This document shows, in pieces, positions 1 through 13,300 of a stretch of DNA of 64,000 bases. Every line of letters starts with the position of its first letter. Position 1 is the stretch's first letter. The position numbers and the translations under genes were made by a program. Source of the stretch: Branchiostoma lanceolatum (lineage: Eukaryota; Chordata; Leptocardii; Amphioxiformes; Branchiostomatidae). The stretch lies in the NCBI RefSeq assembly GCF_035083965.1, contig NC_089732.1:9439424-9503423 (forward strand), read 5' to 3'. A model generated the notes under the pieces. The model did no database searches, was not told the origin of the DNA, and saw only the letters and a list, made by a program, of their open reading frames with translations.

Positions 1-10
1 GTTACAACAG

Positions 11-3000
11 ACGTAGACGAATGTGTCGAGGGGAGTGACAACTGCACCCAGCTCTGCACCAACAAAGTGGGCGGTTTTAACTGCTCCTGCTGGGACGGGT
101 ACACACTACACGGTAACGGCTGGTTTTGCCAGGGTAAGTCAGGACTTTAACTTTGGCAGAATAGAGGGGGGTGGGTGGATTTTTCACATTCCGCATTAGA
201 CTGGGGTGATCATCTGCTGTATTTTGAATTTGACCATCCTTTTTGTAACTGCTTTCATCTATTAAAAATCATGAAGATCCATCAACAGTGCCAGTTTCTC
301 GAATTATAGTCTTGATATACATACAGACCCACCCCACAGGTGGCGTAACTGAAAACAAAACCTTCTCGGCGAAGGTAACTAGGTGAGATAGATGAGAGAA
401 GTATTTTGTCTTCCTTTTTTTATAGAAGGAAGTTAAACTCTTACAATATCATTAACATGCACGAGACGTTTTCTTTCCTTATTGTCAAATACAGATGTTG
501 ACGAGTGCAGTTTGAACACCGACAAGTGTGAGCAGACATGTCATAACCAGGCGGGGAACTACACCTGCTCGTGTAGTGTGGGCTACGTTCTAACGAGCAA
601 TGGCTGGAATTGCACAGGTACTTAACTGGCGTTTTTTGACAATTTGAAGCAAAAAACATTTGTCAAGCGCTTAACTGTGCACACCCCAGTTCTTCCGCGA
701 CCGGGGTCCATGGAGGTGCGCGACAAAAAAGTGACGAAAGGGTTTCGAGGGGCTGGGTTTGAGTTCACATTTCTCATAATGTGCTTCGAACTGATATTAG
801 ATACTAGCATGGCTGAAAAGCGTAATATGAACTGGAGTTTTTGGTGAAAATTGCGTTTCGATCTGAGCTGTATTTCCGGATATCCATCCGCATTGATGGT
901 GAAATGTCCCTTGGCCAGAGATTGACCTTTGTTGCATTCTGTGGGTCATGTTGACATGCCTCGTGCCGTGGATGATCAAAGAAACTTAAGTACTAGAATT
1001 TTCTTTACAATTGGCTTGATTATACGCTAGGTTTTTCTCTTTCTGACAACATCAGTCGTTTCTACCCAGAATTTTTTTTCTACGAGTTTTATCCTACGCG
1101 AAAATGCCAAAATTTGCCAATCATGTTTTTCTCTCCTGATTTACCAAAATTAGAGAGGTTGAAGAAACAAAACCCATCTGGTCTTGTAGCGGAAGGGATA
1201 GGCTTTCATCCCATACAAAGTTGATTTACTTCGGAATACTTCCCTGGGAGAGACAGTACCTAGACTTGAGGGTGCGCAGCCTCCAATTTAAAACCCAAAT
1301 AAACTGGGGTGTGCTCCCTTAAGCGTTTATGCAAAATTCGTAATGAAACGTTCCCAGGTTCGTATCACACTGGTGTTGACATCAGTACGTTTGTGCATGT
1401 TAGCCATACATCCACTCATCGCCTCTAACTGTACTTTACAGAACCCCTGACTTCCCTCGTCATTTCTGCAACCCAACAAGCACACATAGATGCGTCCCTG
1501 TCCTCTGATGACCAGCACAGGGTATACTTTGCTATAAACCACGAAATCAGCCTTGAGGTTTTACAGGTAAAATTTAAAAAATCGAATAAACGAAATCAAG
1601 TCATGAAATCATTAAATGCAAGTCTATCAACATGACATGTAACTCGAATTGAGACATTAGTTCACAGTAGACCAGCATGTTGGGGCCGTATTGTGGTATT
1701 TATGCCCTTTCCTATTAATTAACACTTTACTTTATACCGTAATGTGCAGGCAACCGGAGACATTGAAACTTTCAACTGGGTACTGGATGGCATCACCACG
1801 ACTCTTTCCATCAATTTAACAGAGGGTGCTTACACGGTCACATCAACTGCAGTTAACGAAATCTCTGAGATTTCGGCCAACCTGACACTCAATGTTGTTG
1901 AATGTATCCATGAAGTACGCCTTTTTCACGTTGGAACCGACGGCCCCCTTCCGGGAGGGGAAGCCCTACCTATAGGTTACGCTGCTCGTCAGTACCCGGC
2001 TAGATTCCTTGTCCTGGTCAGACAAGTGGGGTATAACGCCACTTATGTCGCCAGTGTCAACGGCGGCGATCACTTCGAAATCCCAACGCCCGTGGACTCC
2101 AACCAAGCCGGCAATCTGATGTCATACCAGGGCGTCATACCGTACAACCTCTCGGATTACCACCTGGAAACATTCACGCTCACGTTTCAGAACCAAGGAC
2201 AGTACCACGTTGTAGTCAATGGGACAAATGTCGTGTCTGAGGCCGCGGCAAATGTGTCTGTAACGGCCCTTGTGACCAGTCCGGCCGAGGATCCGAAACC
2301 CGGCACCTTCACCGTCTGGCTCATGGACTCAAATCCGCCCATGGGCATGTTCTTCGATGCGTCATATGGCCACGGCTTTGATGGTAGCATTTCGATTTTC
2401 TTACATTAAATCAAAATCTCGCCGTTTCAAAGCAACGTTATAGTGACACGCATGAACATTGAAATAAACAAATATAAAACATGACATCAAATAGAACTGC
2501 TGTAATGCACATGTGACAGTCTACATGATAGAAAAATAAGAGTTTTCCTTTTATTCCATTCTCCCCACCTGCCAGACCTCGGTTTTTACGTTGGAGACCA
2601 GTACAGCTCCATGAAGCTAGAATTCTACACCATGTACTCGTCCTTGCCTGGAGCGCGATTTTTCATCCGAGTATATAAACGGGTAAGGTTTATGATATAT
2701 TCTAACTCATTAGTGTTGTCATACATCTGCTGTAACATAAACTTCCAAAACAATGAAAGAGGAAATGATTTATTTTGCACATTATGCCAATACTCTAGCA
2801 GGTAATATTCATACCTTCTCATATGTCTGTACTCAACATCGACATCAATATTCATGTTCATCAGGATCTTATGTATGGGTGTATTTACCCCACCCAAGAG
2901 TACCAGTCCTATGGCTTGAACATCACTGTTTTCTCAGCGTTTTCCGGAATCCACAACGGAAAGCTATTGTACGAAGGTTAGGAAAGCTTCATTATTTCCT

Positions 3001-5139
3001 TGGGATTCTAATTTACATCTAGTGTAGGGTGGGATTCTTATTTACATCTAATGTACGAAGATGATTGTACAAGCAATGGGAATCTTTCCTAATCGAAAGA
3101 AAACTTACTCCAAATTTGTATTGCTTTCACATTACGCAATGTGATGGTGCAACATACAGTTTTGATCTAACACGTTTTCATTCAATTTTTCGTAGGGGTT
3201 AATATGACTGGCCAGGGCCCAGATAAAAGCATCTTTCCCGGCCCCCCACATCTCATGCCCGTGAACTTTGAGTACGAGGTCTCCCATGGAACAGAAGATG
3301 ACGTACACATGAGTTGGTAAATTCATATATGTATTATATATAGAGGCAAATTACAATCGAGCCTTGACAAAAAAAGACACTTTTCTACGAAGAATGCATG
3401 CGACATTGACTGCATGTATTTGCATTGGGTCATTGAGTATTCATTCACTGATGACACTGTCGTTTTTGCTATGGTCACTGTGATCTTCAAAAAGAAATTT
3501 TAACCGCTTGACTTCTTCCCCTTCAGGTGGTTTATTGGTAACGAAGTAGTGGGAGAGGAGTTGAAGCTATCCATCACATTTCGGGAAGTTGGGACCTACG
3601 CCGTCACCGCAATGGTCTTTAATAACCATTTGGCTCTCATGAGCGGTGAATTTCAGGTAAAAGCATTGATCGTTTGATCGATTTTTAGATTTGAATCTAT
3701 GTAAGAGCCTCACCTATGGCTCTCTCAGCATGAATGACCCATCAGTTAGAGGTCAAAGGGGTCTGTAGGCCTGTACCGCCCCTCGACACAATTGGGTGCT
3801 ATTTCTCAGTACAATCGTTGTCATTTTTATTTGTGGTGATTTGTTTTAACGATCTCGCTCAATGCAAGGCCGTAGGGGACCACTTCTAAGCATTGAACTA
3901 ATTGAACTGATGTGGCTAAGGTGAGAGATAGCGGTGTATGTTTGTTTTGAAGGTTTGTAGGTTATATTCGGGAGAAAGCAGTGGGCTGGAAGGGAGTTCC
4001 ATAGTTTTGCTGTTCGTGGAAAAAAGCTGTTACTATAGAATGACTTTGAGGCTGGTAGTTGTAAAGTAAAGTGGTGTGAGTCAAAGGACATTTCTTACAG
4101 GTGGACATCTACGAAACCATCACAAATGTGTACGTAGCCGGCAATGACCCGGTCTTACTTGGCGAAACGGTGACATTTGCTGTCTTTGCCACTTCTCCAG
4201 GAACGAACAGTACCTTTCTGTTACAGGTAATATTACATACATGGTACAGTCACTTGTGTATCATAAACTAACAAGGCTTGCCATGCAAATGCCCAAACAT
4301 CGATGTGTAGCGGAAATTAGGCAGAATTAAAATGCTGTATGCCAAATATTACCAAAGCACGAGAACAAGGTGGGAAGAAATAAGATGCCATTATATATCC
4401 ATATGTTGAGAGCTTACGTGGATATTACTAATTATCTACTTCAATACAATATCAATATCATTCGCTATTATATGCATTTATGTAGCTGTACGGGCGTTGT
4501 TTTATGTTTTGAGATGGTAAACCTTGTCTCCATTTACAGTTATCTGAAGAAGACCAGAATCCGGTCATGCTTACTCCACCGTCTAAAGGCACGAACTCTA
4601 TTGGCATAGTTGAGTCAACCTTTCAAGGCATCAACTTTCCCTTCAAGCTGTCAGACGTTTACGTCACCCTCTACTCCTTCGTGTATCCCTCCGCCGGTAC
4701 ATACCGGGTCCAAGTGAATGCAACCAATGCTATTTCTACGGCCTACGCAGAGACTATGGTCACCGTGCATCAAATCCCATGCTTCAGACCGCGCGTTGAC
4801 ATCCAACACGACGGGACTAGCACGATTGCCAACCCGACAGCATACACAAGAGACCAAGACATAGCTCTAGCCGCAACTATACAACTAAACTGTACTGATG
4901 CAAACCATAGGACGTTCAAGTGGAAAGCTTTTACCATGACAGACTTGCAGTCCATCCCGTATTCTTCAACTGAGGCAGCAATCAGTTACATACTCAACGG
5001 GACTGAAATCATCATCCCAAAGCACACGTTAGGATACGGACGTTACATATTGGAATTTTCCGTAACTGAAGTTCACAAGGTGAATGGTAAAAATGTGACC
5101 ATCAGCAACTCAGACTACACGTGGTTCGAGATCATCTAA
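11..5139 (+). CDS. Gene A: polycystin-1/REJ-like EGF-PKD protein, 5' partial, ends before REJ and membrane parts
   Basis: Ten coding exons are visible: 11-133, 495-617, 1442-1566, 1750-2383, 2576-2682, 2865-2976, 3196-3316, 3527-3656, 4101-4226 and 4540-5139. They join in one frame into 732 codons plus a TAA. Exons 1 and 2 are calcium-binding-type EGF domains starting DVDEC. The rest are divergent PKD-like repeats rich in N-glycosylation sequons. The start and signal peptide lie left of the window, since position 1 matches the intron end just before the second exon of gene B. It is a close duplicate of gene B exons 2 and 11-19. Gene B continues past this point, whereas A reaches TAA at 5137-5139. 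No membrane segment is present, so as read it would be a secreted or matrix protein. All exon-length differences from B are multiples of three, which argues against long neutral decay. It could also be a young pseudogene or feed a longer alternatively spliced product. Confidence 0.8.
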
Positions 5140-5465
5140 AGTTCCCTTATCACGAGAATTATGGAGGGTCCCTGATATTGATAGGTAGATTTTCTTTCGA
5201 AAAATGTTTCTTAAACAGATATAGCTAGCATATTTTGTTTTTCAAATAGTTACCAAATATTGCTGTTTCTGGCAATATATCTATCTATCACTTTGCAGGA
5301 GCAAGGGTTATCTCTTTTAGCCTCCTTGGAAGGGGCAAATAACATCACACAAAGAAAACAAGACCGAACAAGGGCCTTCATACGATACTTGTTGCGTCTC
5401 AACACTCCAAGTATGATGTCTCTTTCATGTCTCTAAAAATCCCATCAACCAAGCCATGTGAAGGT
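485..5465. repeat. Segmental duplication arm 1 (partner 16070-20575)
   Basis: Exons and parts of the introns align with the gene B segment. The downstream end is visible near 5465: both copies carry the phrase encoding YDVSF just before a splice-donor-like GT (5462 and 20573), after which similarity fades. The first EGF exon and its flank (1-140) separately match 10179-10318. Confidence 0.8.
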
Positions 5466-5578
5466 ACAATGGCTGCTTGGTTGCTAGCATTCTCCTACTT
5501 AGAACCTCGCCTGTACACGTGGTCTATACAATATATCTTGAGGAGGCTCTGCTAAACCAGGCTCTGAATTCCAATTTT

Positions 5579-5693
5579 GTGGGCGTGGCCTCTAACCAAC
5601 CAACCATTAGCCAATCAGAGAATCGGTTTTACCTAAAGAAAGCACCCAGGCGATTCTCTGATTGGCTGACAGCTGGTTAGAGGCCACACCTAC
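5579..5693. repeat. Short inverted repeat (hairpin)
   Basis: GGCGTGGCCTCTAACCA near 5582 is matched inverted by TGGTTAGAGGCCACACC at its right end, with CCAATCAGAGAATCG paired to CGATTCTCTGATTGG inside. It is a small foldback with no coding content. Confidence 0.7.
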
Positions 5694-5814
5694 AGAAGTG
5701 AAAATCTCAGCCCTCACGGTATATCGGCTCTGTTCGCCCACTTGCTACATTATGTAATTGAACACCACAGTGTGTATGCAGCACCTCCAGTAACCATGGT
5801 GGCAGCCGAATGGC

Positions 5815-6035
5815 CCTGTCCCTTGTACTGAACAATATCCACACACAAGTAAGCACGCATGTCCCTTATGTTGAAAACCGCCCACACAGCAGTCCTAGTG
5901 CTGAACACCATCCACGCACAGGTTAACACACCTGGTCCTAGTGGTTAACAATATATATCTACACATGTCGCTGGTGCTGACACCATCCACAGAAAGGAAT
6001 AACAAATCTGTCATTGGTGATGATCAATATTTGCA
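5815..6035. repeat. Degenerate short tandem array
   Basis: About five diverged units of roughly 35-50 bases share the pattern GTGCTGAACACCATCCACACA with variants. Unit lengths vary, so the period is only approximate. Confidence 0.45.
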
Positions 6036-7116
6036 TAGCATCGCGCCTAACAAAAATATTGTGCGATGATCTTCACCTTTTAGTGGCTGTTTTTCGGTAT
6101 ACTTAGACACTAGCATGACAAAATCGACTCTGCCTGTCTGTACTGTGTCTCTACTGCAATTCACGTTTGTAGAAAACTAGGGAATTTAGGGGTCATTCCG
6201 TTGTTAGGGTGTAGGCTTCAAGGCAACCTTCTTCTTTTTCGTGCAGCAGATACCCTCCAGTGGGTGCGCCAGCTCCCGCAATGGCCATTGCTTCTATCAA
6301 AAGTCTACAAAGTCCGGAAACACAAACAGAAACACACCCAAGACAATATCTCCATTTCTCATGGAGATAATAATACAAAAAATAAACGCAAAAAAATCCC
6401 TGAAACCTTAACGTTGACACATAAGACGATTAATGTGAATAGATTGGATATTGTAGGAAGCTATATTTAAGTACATGCTCGTACCTACCTGAAGCCATTG
6501 TCCTGGTAAGTATAGTCTACGTGGCGCACCATGCTGCCGCCCATCTAACGGCTGTATCATCCCTAACCGCTGGTTGGGAGTTTAAAGGTGCCCTCTCAGT
6601 GGAACAGTCACGGTGTGTGGTAGATGCGGTTATCGTGGTGACAGCATTTTTCATTCCTGACGGCTCTGTTCTACAAGAAAAATTAGAGAAACACATTTTC
6701 AGAAAGCTTTCGAATTCAGCAACAGAAGAGTTCTAACGCCAAGAATAATATCAGCATGCAAGCACACGTCAACATTGGCCTTAATCATCATGACAAGATT
6801 GTGAGTCCGTTCCATTTGTAATATAGACTTGGAGTCTGCTATGAAAGACTGTGGAGATAATACGTTCATTGCCAAGTCTAGCAAAAGAGGCTGCTTGTGA
6901 AGATACACTTTATTGTGTTTTTTTCTTGTTGGAGAAAAAGTTGCAAAAATAAGTTATGCAACGTACGTGGACATGCTAAAAAGTCCATGTACAACACAAA
7001 GGGGATCATATGTTATGAAAGAATAATTATAAATGAAGATCACCGTCGATATTTGCAGGGTAGTCAAGGGATGATCCAAATGGAACGCAAGAATTCAAAT
7101 GCAAAATGACTGTGAA

Positions 7117-9087
7117 TTTCGAAACATTAGCATTTTTTTTCAGTTTATTTGTGCTTGTCTTTTTTACAGTTCACTTGGATCCAATGGACCGATCCAGTCG
7201 AACACCATATCGAACATATAGAACCCCCTATTCTATTTGGAATACCTCCGTCAAGAACAGCGCTAGTTGGACAGAAATGGCACGTGTTAAGCAGGGTATG
7301 TACATCTGTCACAGGTTTTTCACTGTATTGGCTGCATGTAAACTCAGGAAAAAAAAACTAAATGAAAAAAAAAATAGCTCGGGCACTCATGAGGATGGAG
7401 CTTGAAACACGTTGCCAACTACTACAAAGTCCGCTAGTACAGAGTTCCACCTCTTCTGTACTTGTGTATGAAACTGATTAATATGAATGCGACACGGTTA
7501 GTAAAAGAATTGCATTTTGATAGTTAATTACTAAAGGACATGCAGCTGCAATTCATGCAGTCAACACAGTGGGAACCCTGTCACAGATATACGTACCCTG
7601 TTTTACACGTGCATCGACTGCTTGTCAAAAATCGGGCACTGATGGTCACCAACAAGGTAATGCTATGAGACGCAACCCGCTTCCGCATTGACCGAAAACA
7701 TAACGCCCTCACCGTAACTACATTTACCCCCTCCTCAAACAACCCTACTCGGTGGATACATCCGTCCACAAAGAAGGCATACCATTTTCATTTTCTGAAA
7801 GGGTTTCAGAGCCAAAAAAGCTCAAGAGAAGACAGTCTCCATATTCGACAGCCAAGCGCGCGCGACCGTTTTTGTCCGTCAAGGGCTGTTTTTGACGGAC
7901 TATTCGAAATAGAACAGGGGGCGGGGCTTATGGTGTTCGAACTGGATCGGTCCATTAGCTTTTTATATAGCGTGATAGTCCATTTCTTCACCTTTAAATT
8001 GATACCAAAGTCCCTTGATTAATTTCTTAGGAAACACTTTTGCCCCGAAAATATATAACACCATGTCTATTTTTAGGGCGTCTTTTTCTGAAGGAGGAAC
8101 CAAACACAATGACCTTTCACAATGTTTTACAGGACTCAAAACATATCTAATGACATTTGGTCAACTTGCACATGAATCCCACTGTTTTTTTAGCTTCCAG
8201 ATGATATCTGTCTTATTCGGAAGTGTTTCAGAAAATTTATATAAACCGGCAAAATTTTAGCCGTTAGTTTATGAACTTTCAGCATTACACCTGACCTCGC
8301 CTGACCCCCGCAGCGGAAAAATGGAACGTACCGTCTGGGGTTCCATCGTTGGAACGCAAGAGTTCGAAAGCGATGGCTTCAAATTTCACTATTTTCCAAA
8401 GATTAGGTACCTTGTACTAAAACCTGTGTCTGTCTAGACTTCACTATTATCATGTCAATTATTTCATTGCATGTGATAGCCACGTTCATACAGCTTTTGA
8501 TACCAAGAAATGAGTTTTGTTATGCCACGCGAAATGTATCAAAATGTATCCAAAGCTCATGAGAGCGCGGATCAGTAGCCTTATCGGTAACTCTTGCGTT
8601 CCAACGATGGAACCCAGACGGTACGTTCTATTTTTCCGCCGCGGGGGTCAGGTAAGGTCGCCGCCATGCTTCGATGTTTGTGATTTTTTCAAAACACGTA
8701 CAGTGCACTAATAACCTTTGTCTGAATAAATGTGAGTACGATATGTCATGAACAACACTGCACGCGATAGCTACGACCACACAGCTGATCGTGTGATGAT
8801 ATTAGATTCGGGATGCCGCTCAAAATGTAACAGTTTGCCTTCCAATCGCAAGGAGCCACGTGAGTTTCTGTTGCTTACAGCACAGATTTCGCCACTGTGA
8901 AGTCTATATTGTCGCAGGTAATTTCGGTGCAAAAGTGTTTCCTGAGGAATTAACCAAGGGACTTTGGTATCAATTTAACGGTGAAGAAATGGACTATCAC
9001 GCTATATAGAAAGCTAATTGGATCGAAGTGAACTGTAAAAAGACAAGCACAAATAAACTGCCAAAAAAAATGCTTATGTTTCGAAAG
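7117..9087. mobile_element. Nested inverted-repeat (foldback) DNA element, non-autonomous
   Basis: The outer ends TTTCGAAACATTAGCATTTT and their inverse at 9067-9087 form terminal inverted repeats that continue through about 7205 and 9015. Inside, 7185-7290 pairs inverted with 7850-7955, 7935-8048 pairs with 8930-9025, and 8305-8372 pairs with 8590-8655. Two direct motifs (GATAGCCACG near 8476 and GATAGCTACG near 8766) also repeat. No transposase frame is visible. The arrangement suggests insertion or rearrangement of one foldback in another. No clear target-site duplication was found. Confidence 0.7.
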
Positions 9088-9847
9088 CCACGGCGTTCGC
9101 TGTAATATTGCAAAGCAAGAAATATGTACATAGTTGTACTTGGCATATCCTGTAGATTTGAAAAGGTTTAAACATTATATAGGTCCGAGGTCTTTTTGCT
9201 GCACGACGGGCAGTTGTTTACACCTATGCAACGGGGACAAATCGTAACCCGGCGGACGCCGTAAAAAAGAAAATGAAGCGTTCTAGTATCTTCTACGCAC
9301 GATGACCTGCGGTTCGACTACTCTGGCTATAGCCTAACAAAATACTGCTCTGTGCATTCTTACTATAACATAACGTACCATACATATACAATGTTAGATG
9401 ATATACTGACCAACTTGTCACGACCTGATGAAGATGAAAGAGCGACGGTGGCCAGTCCTTCAATGTCTATCTTCCCACCTGCCACGTAGTCGAGCACCAC
9501 AGCCTGCAACGTCTCCAGTTACCATGGTGACAGTTAGCCGTCTGCTCCAGGTCTTTGACCATATTTGTTTGGAACGGAAGAAGAAAAGGCAGTAAGATCA
9601 CGGAACAAAAACAATATGTTGTCCTCCCGTGATGGTATAAACACAATGAGACTCTAGAGTACACTATTTCAAAAGATTGTGACGGAAGCATAGAACGGCG
9701 CGGGCGAACGCCGTTCGAAATTCGGACGTTCGAACGTCGTACCGTACAACAAACAATGGTAGAACGAGACTGTTGTGACGTGCTTGAAGGACACTAGAGA
9801 CATCTACTACGCATAGAAACCACCGGTATTCATTCCCTCCATGCAAA

Positions 9848-10311
9848 ATGACTTCTCCACCTAAAGATGCGTTTCAATTTGTCCTCCTGACGGCTCTTCT
9901 TACGATGCTGTTCCACTTCGCAGTCTCAGGTAAATGATTCAAACATCAAGGTCAAATTAGGAAACTTCAGAAGAGAATTTTAAGTTTCTTCGATAACTTA
10001 GGGAAATTCAGGAGAGAGGGTCTTTCATGTTTATATGTTACGGTCTTTGTTGATTTTCTGAACAATCGCTTTCTTCCATGCATGTGATTCAATAAAACGT
10101 TGTGAACGTTGTTGTTGTTGCTGTTGTTTTATACGGTGCGGAATGTGTTGTAACATATACCTGGGTTCGGCTTGTAATGTTACAACAGACGTAGATGAGT
10201 GTGCGGAGGGGAGCCACAACTGCGCCCATCTCTGCGCGAACACAGTGGGCGGTTTCACCTGCTCCTGCTGGGAGGGGTACACACTACACGGTAACGGCTG
10301 GTTCTGTCACG
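9848..10311 (+). other. Gene B exons 1-2: signal peptide and first EGF domain
   Basis: Exon 1 (9848-9929) encodes about 27 residues with a hydrophobic core ([14 protein letters not shown]) followed by AVS, a typical secretion signal with a plausible cleavage site. It ends in phase 1. An earlier ATG at 9841 is out of frame and meets a stop after seven codons. Exon 2 (10189-10311) is a calcium-binding-type EGF beginning DVDEC, with six cysteines. It is the counterpart of gene A's first visible exon. Confidence 0.85.
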
Positions 10312-13300
10312 GTAAGTCAGGACTTCCACTTATCATACATAGATACAGAGTCTAGTGGCGTCATAACGTACTAAAGACTACAGAAGACTAGCGAAAGCTC
10401 AACACGATAAACAGTTATGATGTCAAACCATGTAAAATAGCGCTGTTCCTGCACGCTGGTAACGTAAGAAGACCATTACGCTGTATATCAAGTGCATCGA
10501 CTGCCTATTACTACAGCGGGTATCTCACTGGACTACGGCGCGTTGGTGGTCTTGCTGCGTCCTAAATTGGATTTGTGTTAAACTTTACTTTATAATGGAA
10601 CTAGCGGAAATGACATGATTTTAAAAGAAATGCTGAAATGGTATTGAAAACTTAGTCATTTTGTAATATCATGCAAAGTATGACTAAAAAGATAATAAAA
10701 CACACAAGGCAAAAAGATGTGCTTTTACCTGTAAAATTCGTTGAGCGTTCTGTCAAACCCCTATTTCACAGCGAGTTTGCAAATGTGCCGCGGGTCCGGT
10801 GAAATACCTGCTTTAGATACCCGCTTACAGTTTGAATATCTGTATCACTTTATTTATTAGACCGTGCATATCTATTTCTAGTAACATGCTCTTCATCTGT
10901 GGCGCTTTGTTTTGTCCTTCATGTATGTTACTGTTTTCTTCTTTACCTAGGTCCGAAGGTGGACCTGTATGTGGAGATGCAGTATCCCAGAGTTGACGTG
11001 ACAAGTATAACGAACACTGAGACCCTTTGTCGGCCTTCCCTGGGGGACCTGACTTTGATCAATGGCTACCATGTCGGCATCAAGTTGGACACAGGTCAGC
11101 ACAAATTGAAAACAACCGTTTACGTGATTTATCTTAGTACGGTCGTTTTACATTTTGTCGTAAATATCCTTGATGTTGGAGCTAAGAATCGAGCGTTCGG
11201 GTGTTGTCGGTCACCCGACTTGCACACTACTGGTAAGTGTTACAGTTTTTGCAGGTTATATACTGTGAAATACTGAACTTTGTGGAAAAGAGCTAGTCCG
11301 TATTCCTTGACGCATTGGGCCAAAGTTTTCTTGCCACCACGAATGTTTATTCCCTTGCTAAGGCCCACCTTACACTTGTTTCTTTTTTTTTAAATGCCGT
11401 AAAAGACATCGTAGTCTACTTCTCTAGTAGACATATTCGAGTATGCTTTACACTCACTAAAAGGAAGCCTAGCAGGACGCCCGCTGTGTCCCGATTGCCA
11501 CGAAACTGTCGTGACCTTTTCTGACCTAGTGTAACTTTCGACAAATCGCGGACGGGAATTTTAGCATTGTTTATATTTGTGAAAAAGTAAGGATTTTTTC
11601 TGATACGAGGCACCCAGAAAAGGGGCTTGACAGCTCAGGTTTACAGTAGAAACTTGTAAATGATCTCAGGTGACACCAAACGGAACATGACGTTCGGTTC
11701 AAATAACGTGTTCGATCTGCCGTAAGTCGAACCGAACGAGTGTTTCATTTGGGGTCATCTGCGGTTATTCTCGAGTTTCCTTTCCGTTGTAAAACCGAGC
11801 TGTCGGGCCCTTTTCCTGGGGGCCTCGCATTAGAAAAAAATAATTTTTCAAATATAAAGTGTGCTGAAATTCCTACCCGCAACCTGTAAGAGGTCACAAT
11901 AGGTCACTACAGTTTCATGACAGCCAGGGAACGGCAGGCTCCCTGTCAGTGAGTGTAAAGCGGACGCGAATATGCAGTCTACTATAGAAAAGTAGACTAC
12001 GATGTGTAGTACTACAGTTTCAAAGAACAAGTATAAATTGGGCCTAAGAGAAGTACAGTATGTACGCTGTCTACTACGGCGATTTCAAAGAACAAGTGTA
12101 CATTGGGTCTTACACCCGACCCAGCTCGAAGTCTTGCATAACCCCCGCTTAAGTGCAATACTACAGAGGCTGTAGTAGACTTCTGTAGTAGATTTTGCTT
12201 CATTTCTCTTTACACAAAAAGTTGTAGTCAACGGTACTACAATGTAGACTACGATGTGTAATAATACAGTTAAAGACACAAGTATAAAGTGGGCCTAAGC
12301 TTAACAAGGTCATCGAGATCTAATCCCAAATATTTATTTCAGGATACGGCACCAACATTGACTACCTTACGTACGGAGTTCACTACAGCAGTATCGGTCC
12401 CTCGGCCAGCAGGTACGGGCTCAGGATGTTTAATGACGCCGGGAACTTCCGAGTCAATGCCTTCTCCTGCCTGACGACACGTCATGGCTTAACACGTGAA
12501 GTCATCGGCATCACCATTCTAACATCAGGTAAGGCGCCCATATAGATAAAGTCTATCACTGTAGGTAATTCATGGACAGTCGCGGGCGTGTCGTAAAGCT
12601 CTCTTGTGGTGGTCGTAGCTATATATATATAGATTCTTGTTGATTGTAGGTTCTGTCATAGCCTCACTGAAAATCTTACGACTAACGACGAATGTGACAT
12701 TCGCAATTGAAAGATAATGATCTCTCCCATCGCAGCTTACTTCCATCCAGAGTCGTTCACTGTCACGGTAAACATCAACGAAACCGCGACGCTTTCCATG
12801 TTTGAGTACAACCCAGCCCCTGGCGGCCACGACGGTACTACAGAGTGGAGGAAGGACGGTTCTGTGCTATCTGGGATCTACACGGATTGTACCATGGTCA
12901 TTGATAATGTTCAGGTTAGCAGTGGTTAGAACAATGATCCCACAACAATGCAAATTGTCGCACAGGAAAAAAAAATGCAACTTGAATTTCACTTTTGTAG
13001 CATTGACCATCCTTCTAGCCTGAATGCCAGGCCCCCACGTGCACTCTGTAAAATATCTATCGTATGGTTACCATAAGATAAATATTTTAGAGAGTAGGGG
13101 TCTGGCATCCAGACTGCAAATCCTTCCATATTGTACACAGGCATGAATAACACATCTTTTAATGATATAACATCAAAGGCAATTGATCAACATGTATGCA
13201 CTCTCTTACTGTTTTACTTGATGCTGACCGTCATCAAGTCTGCACGGAACCTTGTACAAGATCAGATAGCCATTCTTGCCTTGTTGAATCAATCAATGTA

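Larger units (their letters stand above)
5466..9847. other. Intergenic region between genes A and B
   Basis: No convincing exon is seen in this 4.4 kb; the open frames are short and lack family features. It holds the 5.6 kb hairpin, a degenerate tandem array and the nested foldback element at 7117-9087. The last 700 bases must include the gene B promoter. They contain a run of TTCGAA-type palindromes at 9708-9745, but no clear TATA box. Confidence 0.6.

Noticed and set aside
11-5139. Calling gene A a plain pseudogene
   Set aside because: All ten exons stay open with consensus splice sites, and every length difference from gene B is a multiple of three; a short functional protein is as likely on present evidence.
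7106-7405. 99-codon open frame in the intergenic region
   Set aside because: It lies within the inverted-repeat element and translates its arms.
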